Positions 1 to 5,787 are shown, counted from the stretch's first letter. The stretch: DNA of 10,052 nt from Firm-08 sp045541535 (GCA_045541535.1 JAZQJG010000068.1:1-10052); one strand, 5' to 3'. Notes: generated by a model from the sequence alone, not told the origin. Program-made: numbers and translations.

Positions 1-296
1 ACGGGCCGATTTTCACCTCAGCTGTGTTAAAATACTCGCCAATACACAAAGTATTGGCTGCGTTTTATGCCTTGCCGATGCAAAAATCGGCTCCGGCAAA
101 ATTCTGCGACCTGAAAGCGCAGAATTTTAAGAGATTTTTGGCGCAGAGGAGGAGGCAAGGCTGTCGCCTGCCGACGACGATAATCCAAAAAGCACCGAAA
201 TTATGCACTTTCAGGCGTGTTCGGATGCTCCTCCACTGCTTACATTTATTGTAACAAAGAGGGTGAAAGTCAACAAGGGTTTTTGGGTCAAATTTA
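1..296. repeat. Gene-free structured region, candidate dispersed repeat or structured RNA
   Basis: No convincing gene lies here. An open frame at 24-254 exists but has no ribosome binding site, and its predicted protein is basic and shows no recognisable fold. What is visible is dense inverted symmetry. There is an 8-bp stem 38-45/51-58 with loop ACAAA, and a 6-bp stem 74-79/86-91. An 11-bp perfect stem pairs 98-108 with 118-128. A bulged stem pairs 154-156 with 170-172 and 158-161 with 166-169. A possible long-range pairing joins 148-154 (GGAGGAG) to 228-234 (CTCCTCC). None is followed at once by a T-tract, so these are not ordinary terminators. By inference this is an interspersed repeat or a non-coding RNA; either strand could be the functional one. 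Confidence 0.45.
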
Positions 297-325
297 TTGA
301 ATCTTTACAATCCCTGTTGTATACT
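297..325 (+). promoter_or_regulatory. Sigma-A-like promoter for the 346-3128 operon
   Basis: The -35 box TTGAAT (297-302) and -10 box TATACT (320-325) are separated by exactly 17 bp. Transcription would start near 332, only about 14 nt before the ATG at 346, so the ribosome binding site would sit at the very 5' end of the message. Confidence 0.65.
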
Positions 326-331
326 GGAGAA

Positions 332-339
332 AAGGAGGG
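332..339 (+). promoter_or_regulatory. Strong Shine-Dalgarno for the 346 gene
   Basis: AAGGAGGG ends 6 nt before the ATG at 346. It fixes that start codon and supports the small gene as real. Confidence 0.8.
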
Positions 340-345
340 ATCGGT

Positions 346-588
346 ATGATCACCGTTTTTAACCGCAAAGAACTGTGCACCACCCGCAATCTCAAGCATC
401 AGGGGCAGGTGCGGGATATCCTGTCAGCGGCGGGGATCCCCTACAAGGTATCGGCCTCCCCCATCGCCTCTCTGCGTTATCGGCGGGGCGGCACGTTGGG
501 CATCCAAAGCGAGAGTCTGTATCAATACAAAATTTACGTACACAAGCGGGACTATGCCCGGGCGCAATTTCTGTTGCACCAAAAATAA
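346..588 (+). CDS. Small DUF2007-like hypothetical protein (80 aa)
   Basis: This 80-residue protein has a strong ribosome binding site and a promoter directly upstream, so it is very likely translated. No catalytic motif, membrane segment or signal peptide is visible. The pattern of an N-terminal segment 'GQVRDILSAAGIPYKV' (about residues 22-37) and a C-terminal 'KIYVHKRDYARAQFLL' (about 62-77) resembles DUF2007-type small ferredoxin-like proteins. Those proteins have a helix, a 'GIP' turn and a final strand-helix with V-x-x-x-D-x-x-x-A spacing. The family has no established reaction, and the assignment here rests on pattern only. The gene lies first in an apparent operon; the next start codon is 9 nt after its stop. 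It is basic and probably cytosolic. Confidence 0.75.
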   Translation: MITVFNRKELCTTRNLKHQGQVRDILSAAGIPYKVSASPIASLRYRRGGTLGIQSESLYQYKIYVHKRDYARAQFLLHQK

Positions 589-597
589 GATCGGCAA

Positions 598-1275
598 ATG
601 AAAACAAAAAATGAAACAATTAATCAAAAGTTGCAGCAATTATACCGGGAGCAAACACCCGCATTTTTAGCGGCGTGGCAGAATGCCTTCCGGGCCCCAC
701 CGCCCGAGCGCATCAACGAATTCGGCATTTTAGACCCCCAACGATTTGACGAAAAATTGCGAATTTTGGTTGTCTGCAAGGAAACCAACGACTGGTCGGA
801 TGAAGATTTTGCTAAGGGATATCTGTTCCCCGTATGGATGGGTGAAATTTTTGAAAAAGGGCCCTTTGGACATATGCAAAAACATCCAAAAATGTGGTAT
901 AATCTGGGGCGGTGGATCGCCCTGTTGCGACAACCGACACTCCCGAACGAAACGTTGGCCTCTATGAAACGGGAGACCATAGACCAATTACGCACCGTGG
1001 CTTATACCAACCTCAACAAGGTACGGGGCTCTGCCGGCGCCGGCAAGGAATACAATACGCTGTTGCAGGCGTCCGTGGTAGCCGAAACCCTGCGACGGGA
1101 GGTGGCGATATTACAGCCGCACACCGTTTTGTGCTGTGGCACCTATGAGGCGGTGAAAGCGGCACTGCCTGACTTTGTGGGGCGGCTCATCCCAATGCCT
1201 CACCCCGGCGCATTCAAAAGCACAAACTCTATGCTGGAACAGTTACGACGACAAGACAAGGAGATAACACTATGA
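598..1275 (+). CDS. Uracil-DNA glycosylase superfamily-like protein (225 aa)
   Basis: A 225-residue cytosolic protein whose motif order resembles the uracil-DNA glycosylase superfamily. A buried strand with the putative active-site loop 'ILVVCKETND' lies at 56-65. 'YTNLNKV' follows at 136-142, then the strand 'VLCCGTYEAV' at 177-186, and a C-terminal 'MPHPGAFKS' at 200-208 in the place of the usual H-P-[SG]-x loop. The length fits the family. In known members these loops recognise and excise uracil or damaged bases. The first loop here is not the classic GQDPY, so substrate and activity are uncertain; a nucleotide-binding role without glycosylase activity is possible. No good Shine-Dalgarno precedes the ATG, so translation may be coupled to the upstream gene ending 9 nt earlier. 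The stop overlaps the next start as ATGA. Confidence 0.7.
   Translation: MKTKNETINQKLQQLYREQTPAFLAAWQNAFRAPPPERINEFGILDPQRFDEKLRILVVCKETNDWSDEDFAKGYLFPVWMGEIFEKGPFGHMQKHPKMWYNLGRWIALLRQPTLPNETLASMKRETIDQLRTVAYTNLNKVRGSAGAGKEYNTLLQASVVAETLRREVAILQPHTVLCCGTYEAVKAALPDFVGRLIPMPHPGAFKSTNSMLEQLRRQDKEITL
1258..1263 (+). promoter_or_regulatory. Shine-Dalgarno for the DUF362-hydrolase gene
   Basis: AAGGAG lies inside the end of the upstream gene, 8 nt before the ATG at 1272. Together with the ATGA overlap it indicates translational coupling and supports the chosen start. Confidence 0.75.
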
Positions 1276-3128
1276 AACCAATGGTATATTTTACCCGTAA
1301 CATCACCGGTGAATCGGTGATGAAGCTGTGTAAAATCCTCTCCCACAAGCTGGAGGGACGGGTGGCCGTGAAGGTCCATTCCGGCGAGGTGGGCAACCAG
1401 AATTTTTTGCGCCCCGAATTTTGGCGTTCCACCATTCAGCTCGTAAAGGGGACGGTGTGCGAGTGCAACACCGCCTACGACGGCCAGCGCAACACCACCG
1501 CAAAGCATCTGACCGCCATCAAGCTCCACGGCTGGACGGAATTCCCCGTGGATCTGTTGGATGCCGAGGGGCCCGATCTGGAGTTGGCCGTTCCCGAAGG
1601 CAAACGGATCCAAAAGAACTACGTGGGCAAAAACATTGAAAATTACGATTCCCTGTTGGTGCTCTCCCATTTTAAAGGCCATCCCATGGGCGGCTACGGC
1701 GGCGCCCTGAAACAGCTCTCCATCGGTCTGGCCTCCTCCTTCGGCAAGGCCTATATCCACGGCGCCGGTGAGCCGGCAAAAATCTGGAGCGCCGATCACG
1801 ACAGCTTTTTGGAGAGTATGGCGGATGCCGCCAAAAGTATTACCGACCGTTTTGCAGGCAAAGCCGTTTATATCAACGTGATGAAAAATATGTCGGTGGA
1901 CTGCGACTGCTGTGCCGTGGCAGAGGATCCCTGTATGAAGGATATCGGCGTGCTGATCTCCGAGGATCCCGTGGCCATTGATCAGGCCTGCATTGATCTG
2001 GTATACGCCGCCAAGGACGACCCCGGTCAAAAGCATCTGCTGGAGCGGATTGAAAGCCGCAACGGCGTGCACACCATTGAGGCGGCCGCCGCCCTCGGCA
2101 TCGGTAGTCGGGAATACGAGTTGATCGACGTGGATCACCGCCCCGACTATGAGCTGTCCAAAAAAATATTGCGGGAAACGGCGCCCCAACTGGCCTATGA
2201 CGGCTCCGCCGACTGGAAAAACAGAGCCCGCGCCAAGCTGCGTGAGCTGTTGGGACTCTCCCGTTTTACCCCCGTGGCCCCCGAAACCGAGGTGGAATAC
2301 ACCCGCAAAATTGACGGCGCCACCGAGCTCCGCTTTACCTTTGCCAGTGAGGCGGGCTATCGAGTACCCTGTCATTTGTTACTTCCCGACGGGGTGGAAA
2401 ACCCGCCGGTGATGATCTGTCTGCAGGGGCATTCCAAGGGAATGCATATTTCTCTGGGACGACCCAAATTCCACGGCGATGCCGAAACCATGTCCGGCGG
2501 CGACCGTGATTTTTGTGTGCGTGCCATCAAGGAAGGCTATGCCGCCATTGCCATGGAGCAACGGCATTTCGGCGAGTGCGGCGGCAGTCCCCGCGGCCCT
2601 GCCTGCTACGAGCCCTCTATGACCGCCCTGATGATCGGCCGCACCGCCATCGGTGAGCGGGTATGGGACGCTATGCGCCTGATTGATCTGATCAAAACCG
2701 AATTTTCCGACAAGGTGGACACCAACCGCATCTGCTGTATGGGCAACTCCGCCGGCGGCACCGTTACCGCCTATCTGGGCGCTCTGGAGGATCGCCTGGC
2801 CCTGGTGATGCCCTCCAGCGCCCTGTCCACCTACGCTGCCTCCATCGGCGGAATGCAACATTGTATGTGCAACTATATCCCCCATATTGCCGAGTATTTT
2901 GATATGGGTGATCTGATCGCCATGGCCGCCCCCGCCAAATACGTGCAGGTCAACGGCGCCGTGGATCACATCTTTCCCGTGGGGGGCGCCAAAGAGGTCT
3001 TTGCCCACGGGCAAAAGGCCTATAAAGATGCGGGGTTGGCAGAAAATCTGCGGCTGGTGATCGGTGACGGCGGGCATCGTTTCTATGCCGACGACGCCTG
3101 GCCGGTTGTGAAAGAACTTATGAAGTAG
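1272..3128 (+). CDS. DUF362 domain fused to alpha/beta hydrolase (618 aa)
   Basis: Two domains lie in one uninterrupted frame. Residues 1-288 match the DUF362 family. They carry 'SHFKGHPMGGYGGALK' (132-147), the Cys cluster C211, C213, C214 and C221, and 'DIGVLISEDPVAIDQA' (223-238). They end at 'YELIDVD', where a stand-alone DUF362 protein could stop or continue into a ferredoxin domain. Residues 289-618 form an alpha/beta hydrolase like the dienelactone-hydrolase/acetyl-xylan-esterase group. The nucleophile elbow is GNSAGG with Ser493. Asp565 in 'VDHIF' and His602 in 'GGHRF' complete a plausible triad. There is no signal peptide, so the protein is probably cytosolic. DUF362 has no settled function; its Cys residues suggest metal or Fe-S binding. 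The hydrolase probably cleaves an ester of unknown structure. The fusion could be real or arise from loss of a stop codon between two neighbouring genes. Confidence 0.85.
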   Translation: MKPMVYFTRNITGESVMKLCKILSHKLEGRVAVKVHSGEVGNQNFLRPEFWRSTIQLVKGTVCECNTAYDGQRNTTAKHLTAIKLHGWTEFPVDLLDAEGPDLELAVPEGKRIQKNYVGKNIENYDSLLVLSHFKGHPMGGYGGALKQLSIGLASSFGKAYIHGAGEPAKIWSADHDSFLESMADAAKSITDRFAGKAVYINVMKNMSVDCDCCAVAEDPCMKDIGVLISEDPVAIDQACIDLVYAAKDDPGQKHLLERIESRNGVHTIEAAAALGIGSREYELIDVDHRPDYELSKKILRETAPQLAYDGSADWKNRARAKLRELLGLSRFTPVAPETEVEYTRKIDGATELRFTFASEAGYRVPCHLLLPDGVENPPVMICLQGHSKGMHISLGRPKFHGDAETMSGGDRDFCVRAIKEGYAAIAMEQRHFGECGGSPRGPACYEPSMTALMIGRTAIGERVWDAMRLIDLIKTEFSDKVDTNRICCMGNSAGGTVTAYLGALEDRLALVMPSSALSTYAASIGGMQHCMCNYIPHIAEYFDMGDLIAMAAPAKYVQVNGAVDHIFPVGGAKEVFAHGQKAYKDAGLAENLRLVIGDGGHRFYADDAWPVVKELMK

Positions 3129-3207
3129 TGACCGCAAAAATCGGCGCAAACGCAAATGGTGAAAAATATAAGTTCACAAAAGCTTCTGCTCACAAGGCCA
3201 AAGGTAG

Positions 3208-3231
3208 AAAAAATATCGGGCGATATTTTTT
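3208..3231. repeat. Palindrome in repeat copy 1
   Basis: Two 11-bp arms (six A then TATCG; CGATA then six T) surround a GG centre. The equivalent site in copy 2 (3436-3457) has five A and five T and a TA centre, so both arms changed length together. Confidence 0.8.
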
Positions 3232-3435
3232 CATTATTTGATACCATTTGCTACCTCCCAACCTCGCCACTCGGCGTATGGCATACGCCGTCGGGTAACC
3301 CGTGGCCACGGCCACGGCTCGGTTTGAAGGTTTTCATCCGATTTTTCCGGTCCCTTTCCTCACATAAATCGGCGCAAACGCAAATGGTGAAAAATATTAG
3401 TTCACAGAAGTCACCGCTCACAAGGCCACCGGTAG

Positions 3436-3457
3436 AAAAATATCGTACGATATTTTT
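3436..3457. repeat. Perfect 22-bp palindrome in repeat copy 2
   Basis: This site is fully self-complementary around the centre CGTACG. It differs from the copy 1 version in arm length and centre yet remains symmetric. Confidence 0.85.
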
Positions 3458-3618
3458 CCATTATTTTGATACCATTTGCTACCTCCCAACCTCGCCACTC
3501 GGCGTATGGTATACGCCGTCGGGTAACCCGTGGCCACGGCCACGGCTCGGTTTGAAGGTTTTCATCCGATTTTTCCGGTCCCTTTCCTCACATAAATCGG
3601 CGCAAACGCAAATCATCT

Positions 3619-3661
3619 AAAAAACGCAGCGACACCCCTTGTGGTTGTCGCTGCATTTTTT
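3619..3661. terminator. Bidirectional intrinsic terminator
   Basis: A 9-bp stem GCAGCGACA (3626-3634) pairs with TGTCGCTGC (3646-3654) around an 11-nt loop. A T-tract follows at 3656-3661 and an A-tract precedes it at about 3619-3624. It can therefore stop the plus-strand operon ending at 3128 and the minus-strand regulator gene ending at 3757, which converge on it. Confidence 0.85.
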
Positions 3662-3756
3662 CATAAAATGCGGAATTATGGTAGCCTTTTTGCTTTCGCA
3701 AAAAGCCATTCAAATTAGCTTTTGGGCTCTGCCCAAAAGGTTTCCTTCGTTATTCG
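3662..3756. other. Spacer with two further hairpins and a short direct repeat
   Basis: No gene is seen. CTTTTTGC (3686-3693) pairs with GCAAAAAG (3698-3705) around TTTC. CTTTTGGGC (3719-3727) pairs with GCCCAAAAG (3731-3739) around TCT. From about 3746 a short motif, TTCGTTA/TTCGTTT, is repeated in tandem and runs into the end of the regulator gene. The hairpins may act as extra 3' ends for the regulator transcript or be small repeats. Confidence 0.6.
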
Positions 3757-4488
3757 TTATTCGTTTTTCGTTTCTGCCTTCTCCCACGGCAGTGGTCCGT
3801 CGCAGATCACCCCGTCCAGTTCGTCCTTGGTGCAGAGGATAAAGGTGCGGCGCTGGCCCAGCTTGGAGCTGTCGCAGAGAAAATACTTCTTTCCGGCGGC
3901 GGCCAACATAGCACGGCGCAGGGCGGTTTCCTCCTCCGAGGCGTCGCTGATGATCCCCTGCTCATCCATACCCTGACTGGAAAAAAAGAGGATATCTGCC
4001 CGCACCGAGCGCAGAAATTCCTCAGCGGCGTGGCCCAAAAAAGCGCCGCCCTCGCTGTCGTAACGGCCGCCGGTACAATGGACGGTATGGGGCAGAGTGC
4101 GCCCGTCAAAGAGACTGGCGTTGTTGGTGATGATCCGCAGATTTTTCTTATTTTGCAAAAAAGGCAACAGCCGACGGGCGGTGGAGGAAGCGTCCAGCAT
4201 CACCGTCATACCGTCCTCCACCAGATCGGCGGCGCGACGGGCGATCTGCTCCTTACGGGCGGCATTGGCCGGGTCCCGCAGGGCCAAGGGCATTACGCTG
4301 TGCTCGTATTCCGCCAGAACCACGCCCCCATATTTGCGGCGCACCAAGCCCTGCTCCTCCAGCGCGGCAATATCCCGCCGCACCGAGGCCTCACTGATAT
4401 AAAGCAGGCCGGACAGGGTCTTGATGGTGGCGCTCTTGTGCAGGCGCAGATAGGACAAAAGCTGTTGCTGACGCTGGTAACGGATCAT
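3757..4488 (-). CDS. DeoR/GlpR-family transcriptional regulator (243 aa)
   Basis: A DeoR-family repressor of typical length. The N-terminal winged helix-turn-helix spans residues 1-57, with recognition region 'SEASVRRDIAALEEQGLVRRKYGGV' split here as SEASVRRDI (32-40) and AALEEQGLVRRKYGGV (41-56). The C-terminal sugar-isomerase-like sensor domain covers about 75-230. It has 'DASST' (99-103), 'ITNN', 'GGRYD' and a 'CDSSK' motif (205-209), which in this family bind a phosphorylated sugar or related effector. A frame 16 codons longer exists, but the start at 4488 is preferred: AGGAGG (4496-4501) lies 7 nt upstream and the protein then begins 'MIRYQRQQQLLSYL' as in relatives. It is divergent from the GpsA-like gene and probably represses it and itself. 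The last residues 'ETKNE' are encoded by the short direct repeat at the 3' end and may be a recent extension. Confidence 0.9.
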   Translation of the reverse strand: MIRYQRQQQLLSYLRLHKSATIKTLSGLLYISEASVRRDIAALEEQGLVRRKYGGVVLAEYEHSVMPLALRDPANAARKEQIARRAADLVEDGMTVMLDASSTARRLLPFLQNKKNLRIITNNASLFDGRTLPHTVHCTGGRYDSEGGAFLGHAAEEFLRSVRADILFFSSQGMDEQGIISDASEEETALRRAMLAAAGKKYFLCDSSKLGQRRTFILCTKDELDGVICDGPLPWEKAETKNE

Positions 4489-4495
4489 AAAAAAT

Positions 4496-4501
4496 CCTCC
4501 T
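4496..4501 (-). promoter_or_regulatory. Shine-Dalgarno deciding the regulator start
   Basis: On the minus strand AGGAGG lies 7 nt before the ATG at 4488. No comparable site serves the upstream in-frame ATG at 4536. Confidence 0.85.
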
Positions 4502-4507
4502 TTTCTC

Positions 4508-4540
4508 ACTTTTGCAAAAGTTTGCAAATCTTTCAACTTT
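4508..4540. promoter_or_regulatory. Candidate operator cluster A
   Basis: Three units begin 10 bp apart: TTTGCAAAAG (4511), TTTGCAAATC (4521) and TTTCAACTTT (4531). The first lies in a perfect 14-bp palindrome, ACTTTTGCAAAAGT (4508-4521). The cluster is upstream of the plus promoter and within the predicted leader of the regulator mRNA. Binding by the DeoR-family protein is inferred. Confidence 0.6.
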
Positions 4541-4551
4541 TCCGACGGGCA

Positions 4552-4580
4552 TTGACGGAAAAATCCTTTTCTGTTATGAT
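4552..4580 (+). promoter_or_regulatory. Promoter of the GpsA-like gene
   Basis: The -35 box TTGACG (4552-4557) and -10 box TATGAT (4575-4580) have a 17-bp spacer. The start would be near 4587, just before operator cluster B. Confidence 0.75.
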
Positions 4581-4607
4581 AATATCACAATTTGCAAAAA
4601 CTTTCAA
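4579..4607 (-). promoter_or_regulatory. Promoter of the DeoR-family regulator
   Basis: On the minus strand TTGAAA (4607-4602) and TATTAT (4584-4579) are 17 bp apart. Its -10 box overlaps the -10 box of the plus promoter by two bases, and its -35 box is one of the TTTCAAA repeats. A repressor bound there would block it directly. Confidence 0.55.
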
Positions 4608-4628
4608 ATATTTTCAAACTTTTTCAAA
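4591..4628. promoter_or_regulatory. Candidate operator cluster B
   Basis: TTTGCAAA at 4591 is followed by TTTCAAA at 4602, 4612 and 4622, about one helical turn apart. The cluster lies between the predicted plus-strand start site and the ribosome binding site, a roadblock position. Centre-to-centre distance to the matching TTTGCAAA at 4511 is 80 bp, compatible with DNA looping. Confidence 0.6.
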
Positions 4629-4634
4629 AAGGAG
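4628..4634 (+). promoter_or_regulatory. Shine-Dalgarno for the GpsA-like gene
   Basis: AAAGGAG lies 9 nt before the ATG at 4644 and touches the last operator repeat. Confidence 0.8.
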
Positions 4635-4643
4635 TAAAAAATT

Positions 4644-5687
4644 ATGGCTATCGTTACCATCGTAGGCGCAGGTATGATGGGCTCCGCCCTGGCATTCCCT
4701 GCAAGAGAAAACGGACACGAGGTACGTCTGGTGGGTACCCATCTGGACCGTGAAATTATTGAAACCTCCATCAAAACCGGCCGTCATCCCAAGTTCAACG
4801 CCGACTTCCCCGCCGGCGTGAAATACTATCAGATCGAAGAGTTGGAAACCGCTTTGAGCGGCGCCGACATGGTCATCGGCGGTGTCAGCAGCTTCGGTGT
4901 GGACTGGTTTGCCGACACCGTATTGCCCGTCCTGCCCGAGAGCGCTCCCCTGCTCACCGTTACCAAGGGTCTGTGGGACACCGAGGACGGCACCCTCTTA
5001 ACCTATCCCGACATCTGGCAGAAAAAGCTGGATGAGCTGGGCAAAAAGGTCTCCCTCAACGCCATCGGCGGCCCCTGCACCAGTTATGAATTGGTGGCCC
5101 ACGATCAGACCGAGGTGGCCTTTTGCGGCAAGGATATGAAGATCCTGGAGACCCTCAGAGAAATCATAACCACCGACTATTATCATATTTCCCTGTCCAC
5201 CGACGTCACCGGCATTGAGAGCGCCGTAGCTCTGAAAAACGGTTATGCTCTGGGCATTGCCCTGACCATCGGCCTGAATCAGAAAAATTTCGGCAACGAC
5301 GAGCTGCACTTTAACTCCCAGGCCGCCGTATTCGGTCAGGCCGTCAAAGAAATGAGCCGTCTGCTGGACCTGCAAGGTGCGGGCACGCTGGATAATCTGT
5401 GCGTCGGCGCCGGTGACCTGTACGTAACCGTCTACGGCGGCAGAACCCGTCTGGTGGGTATTCTGTTGGGTCGTGGCCTGAACATTGACGAGGCCAAGGC
5501 AGAATTGGCCGGTGTCACTCTGGAATCTCTGGTGGTGGCCGAGCGTGTGGCCAGAGCCGTGAAAAAGCACGTGGCAAGCGGCCGCCTCAACGCCGCCGAC
5601 TTCCCCCTGCTGCTGCACATTGATCAGATCCTCACCGAAAAGGCACCCGTCAACATTCCTTGGGAAGATTTTACCTTCCGCGCCTAA
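4644..5687 (+). CDS. gpsA: NAD(P)-dependent glycerol-3-phosphate dehydrogenase-like protein (347 aa)
   Basis: A GpsA-family dehydrogenase. GpsA interconverts dihydroxyacetone phosphate and sn-glycerol 3-phosphate with NAD(P)H. The N-terminal Rossmann fold has 'VGAGMMGSA' (7-15). The C-terminal helical domain has the expected Lys198 in 'ALKNG', Asp258 in 'GAGDLYVT' (255-262) and 'GGRTRLVGILLGRG' just after. Length is close to normal (about 330-350). Differences from canonical GpsA are 'GPCTSYELV' at 143-151 where 'GPS(H/F)A.E' is usual, and 'GGRTRLVG' where 'SRN...G' is usual. A related 3-phosphate or sugar-phosphate substrate is therefore possible; the symbol marks the family only. The protein is cytosolic. 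The gene is monocistronic, with its own promoter, operator repeats and a strong terminator, and sits opposite a DeoR-family repressor. This suggests induction by a phosphorylated metabolite rather than a housekeeping phospholipid role. Confidence 0.8.
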   Translation: MAIVTIVGAGMMGSALAFPARENGHEVRLVGTHLDREIIETSIKTGRHPKFNADFPAGVKYYQIEELETALSGADMVIGGVSSFGVDWFADTVLPVLPESAPLLTVTKGLWDTEDGTLLTYPDIWQKKLDELGKKVSLNAIGGPCTSYELVAHDQTEVAFCGKDMKILETLREIITTDYYHISLSTDVTGIESAVALKNGYALGIALTIGLNQKNFGNDELHFNSQAAVFGQAVKEMSRLLDLQGAGTLDNLCVGAGDLYVTVYGGRTRLVGILLGRGLNIDEAKAELAGVTLESLVVAERVARAVKKHVASGRLNAADFPLLLHIDQILTEKAPVNIPWEDFTFRA

Positions 5688-5696
5688 TATCACAAT

Positions 5697-5729
5697 ATAA
5701 AGCCCCCGTCGAGCCGACGGGGGCTTTAT
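5697..5729 (+). terminator. Intrinsic terminator after the GpsA-like gene
   Basis: A perfect 15-bp stem (5697-5711 with 5715-5729) with loop AGC has a GCCCCCGTCG core. Its T-rich flank is short and broken (TTTATTTAG). The stem starts 9 nt after the stop codon. Confidence 0.9.
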
Positions 5730-5736
5730 TTAGTTG

Positions 5737-5765
5737 TTGCAATTTTTTTATAAATATTATATAAT
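5737..5765 (+). promoter_or_regulatory. Promoter of the giant esterase gene
   Basis: The -35 box TTGCAA (5737-5742) and a consensus -10 box TATAAT (5760-5765) are 17 bp apart in very AT-rich DNA. Transcription would start near 5772, giving a leader of about 30 nt. Confidence 0.75.
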
Positions 5766-5787
5766 AATTATATATATTTTATTTTCA

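Larger units (their letters stand above)
3138..3620. repeat. 228-bp tandem repeat, two copies plus partial third
   Basis: Copy 1 spans 3138-3365 and copy 2 spans 3366-3593. A third copy begins at 3594 and breaks off after about 20 bp. The last 126 bp of copies 1 and 2 (3240-3365 and 3468-3593) differ at one base, C3282 versus T3510; the first 102 bp differ at a dozen or more positions. Each unit holds an A/T-armed palindrome (3208-3231; 3436-3457) and an inverted repeat CGGCGTATG/CATACGCCG (3272-3290, mostly kept at 3500-3518). Each also holds CGGGTAACCCG and CCGTGGCCACGG. A 154-codon frame crosses both copies only because 228 is divisible by 3. It has no ribosome binding site and repeats itself, so it is not called as a gene. 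This is probably a dispersed palindromic element duplicated in place. Confidence 0.85.

Noticed and set aside
24..254. 76-codon plus-strand frame in the hairpin-rich start region
   Set aside because: It has no ribosome binding site, it overlaps strong inverted repeats, and its product has no recognisable fold; it is more likely a by-product of a repeat.
1200..3155. Long minus-strand frames opposite the DUF362-hydrolase gene
   Set aside because: They are antisense shadows of a well-supported plus-strand gene; composition is biased and no starts or motifs support them.
3156..3620. 154-codon plus-strand frame across the tandem repeat
   Set aside because: Its protein is the same 76 residues twice because the 228-bp unit is divisible by three. 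It has no ribosome binding site and the palindromes explain the sequence better.
3138..3620. CRISPR array
   Set aside because: The units are 228 bp and directly adjacent, with no short repeats separated by unique spacers and no cas genes nearby.
4489..4536. Upstream in-frame start for the regulator, adding 16 residues
   Set aside because: The extension would be translated from the operator and Shine-Dalgarno sequence; the ATG at 4488 has an ideal AGGAGG site and a family-typical N-terminus.
4030..4665. 211-codon plus-strand frame opposite the DeoR-family gene
   Set aside because: The minus strand encodes a complete DeoR-family protein with a strong ribosome site; this frame has no motif and runs through the promoter and operator region into the next gene.
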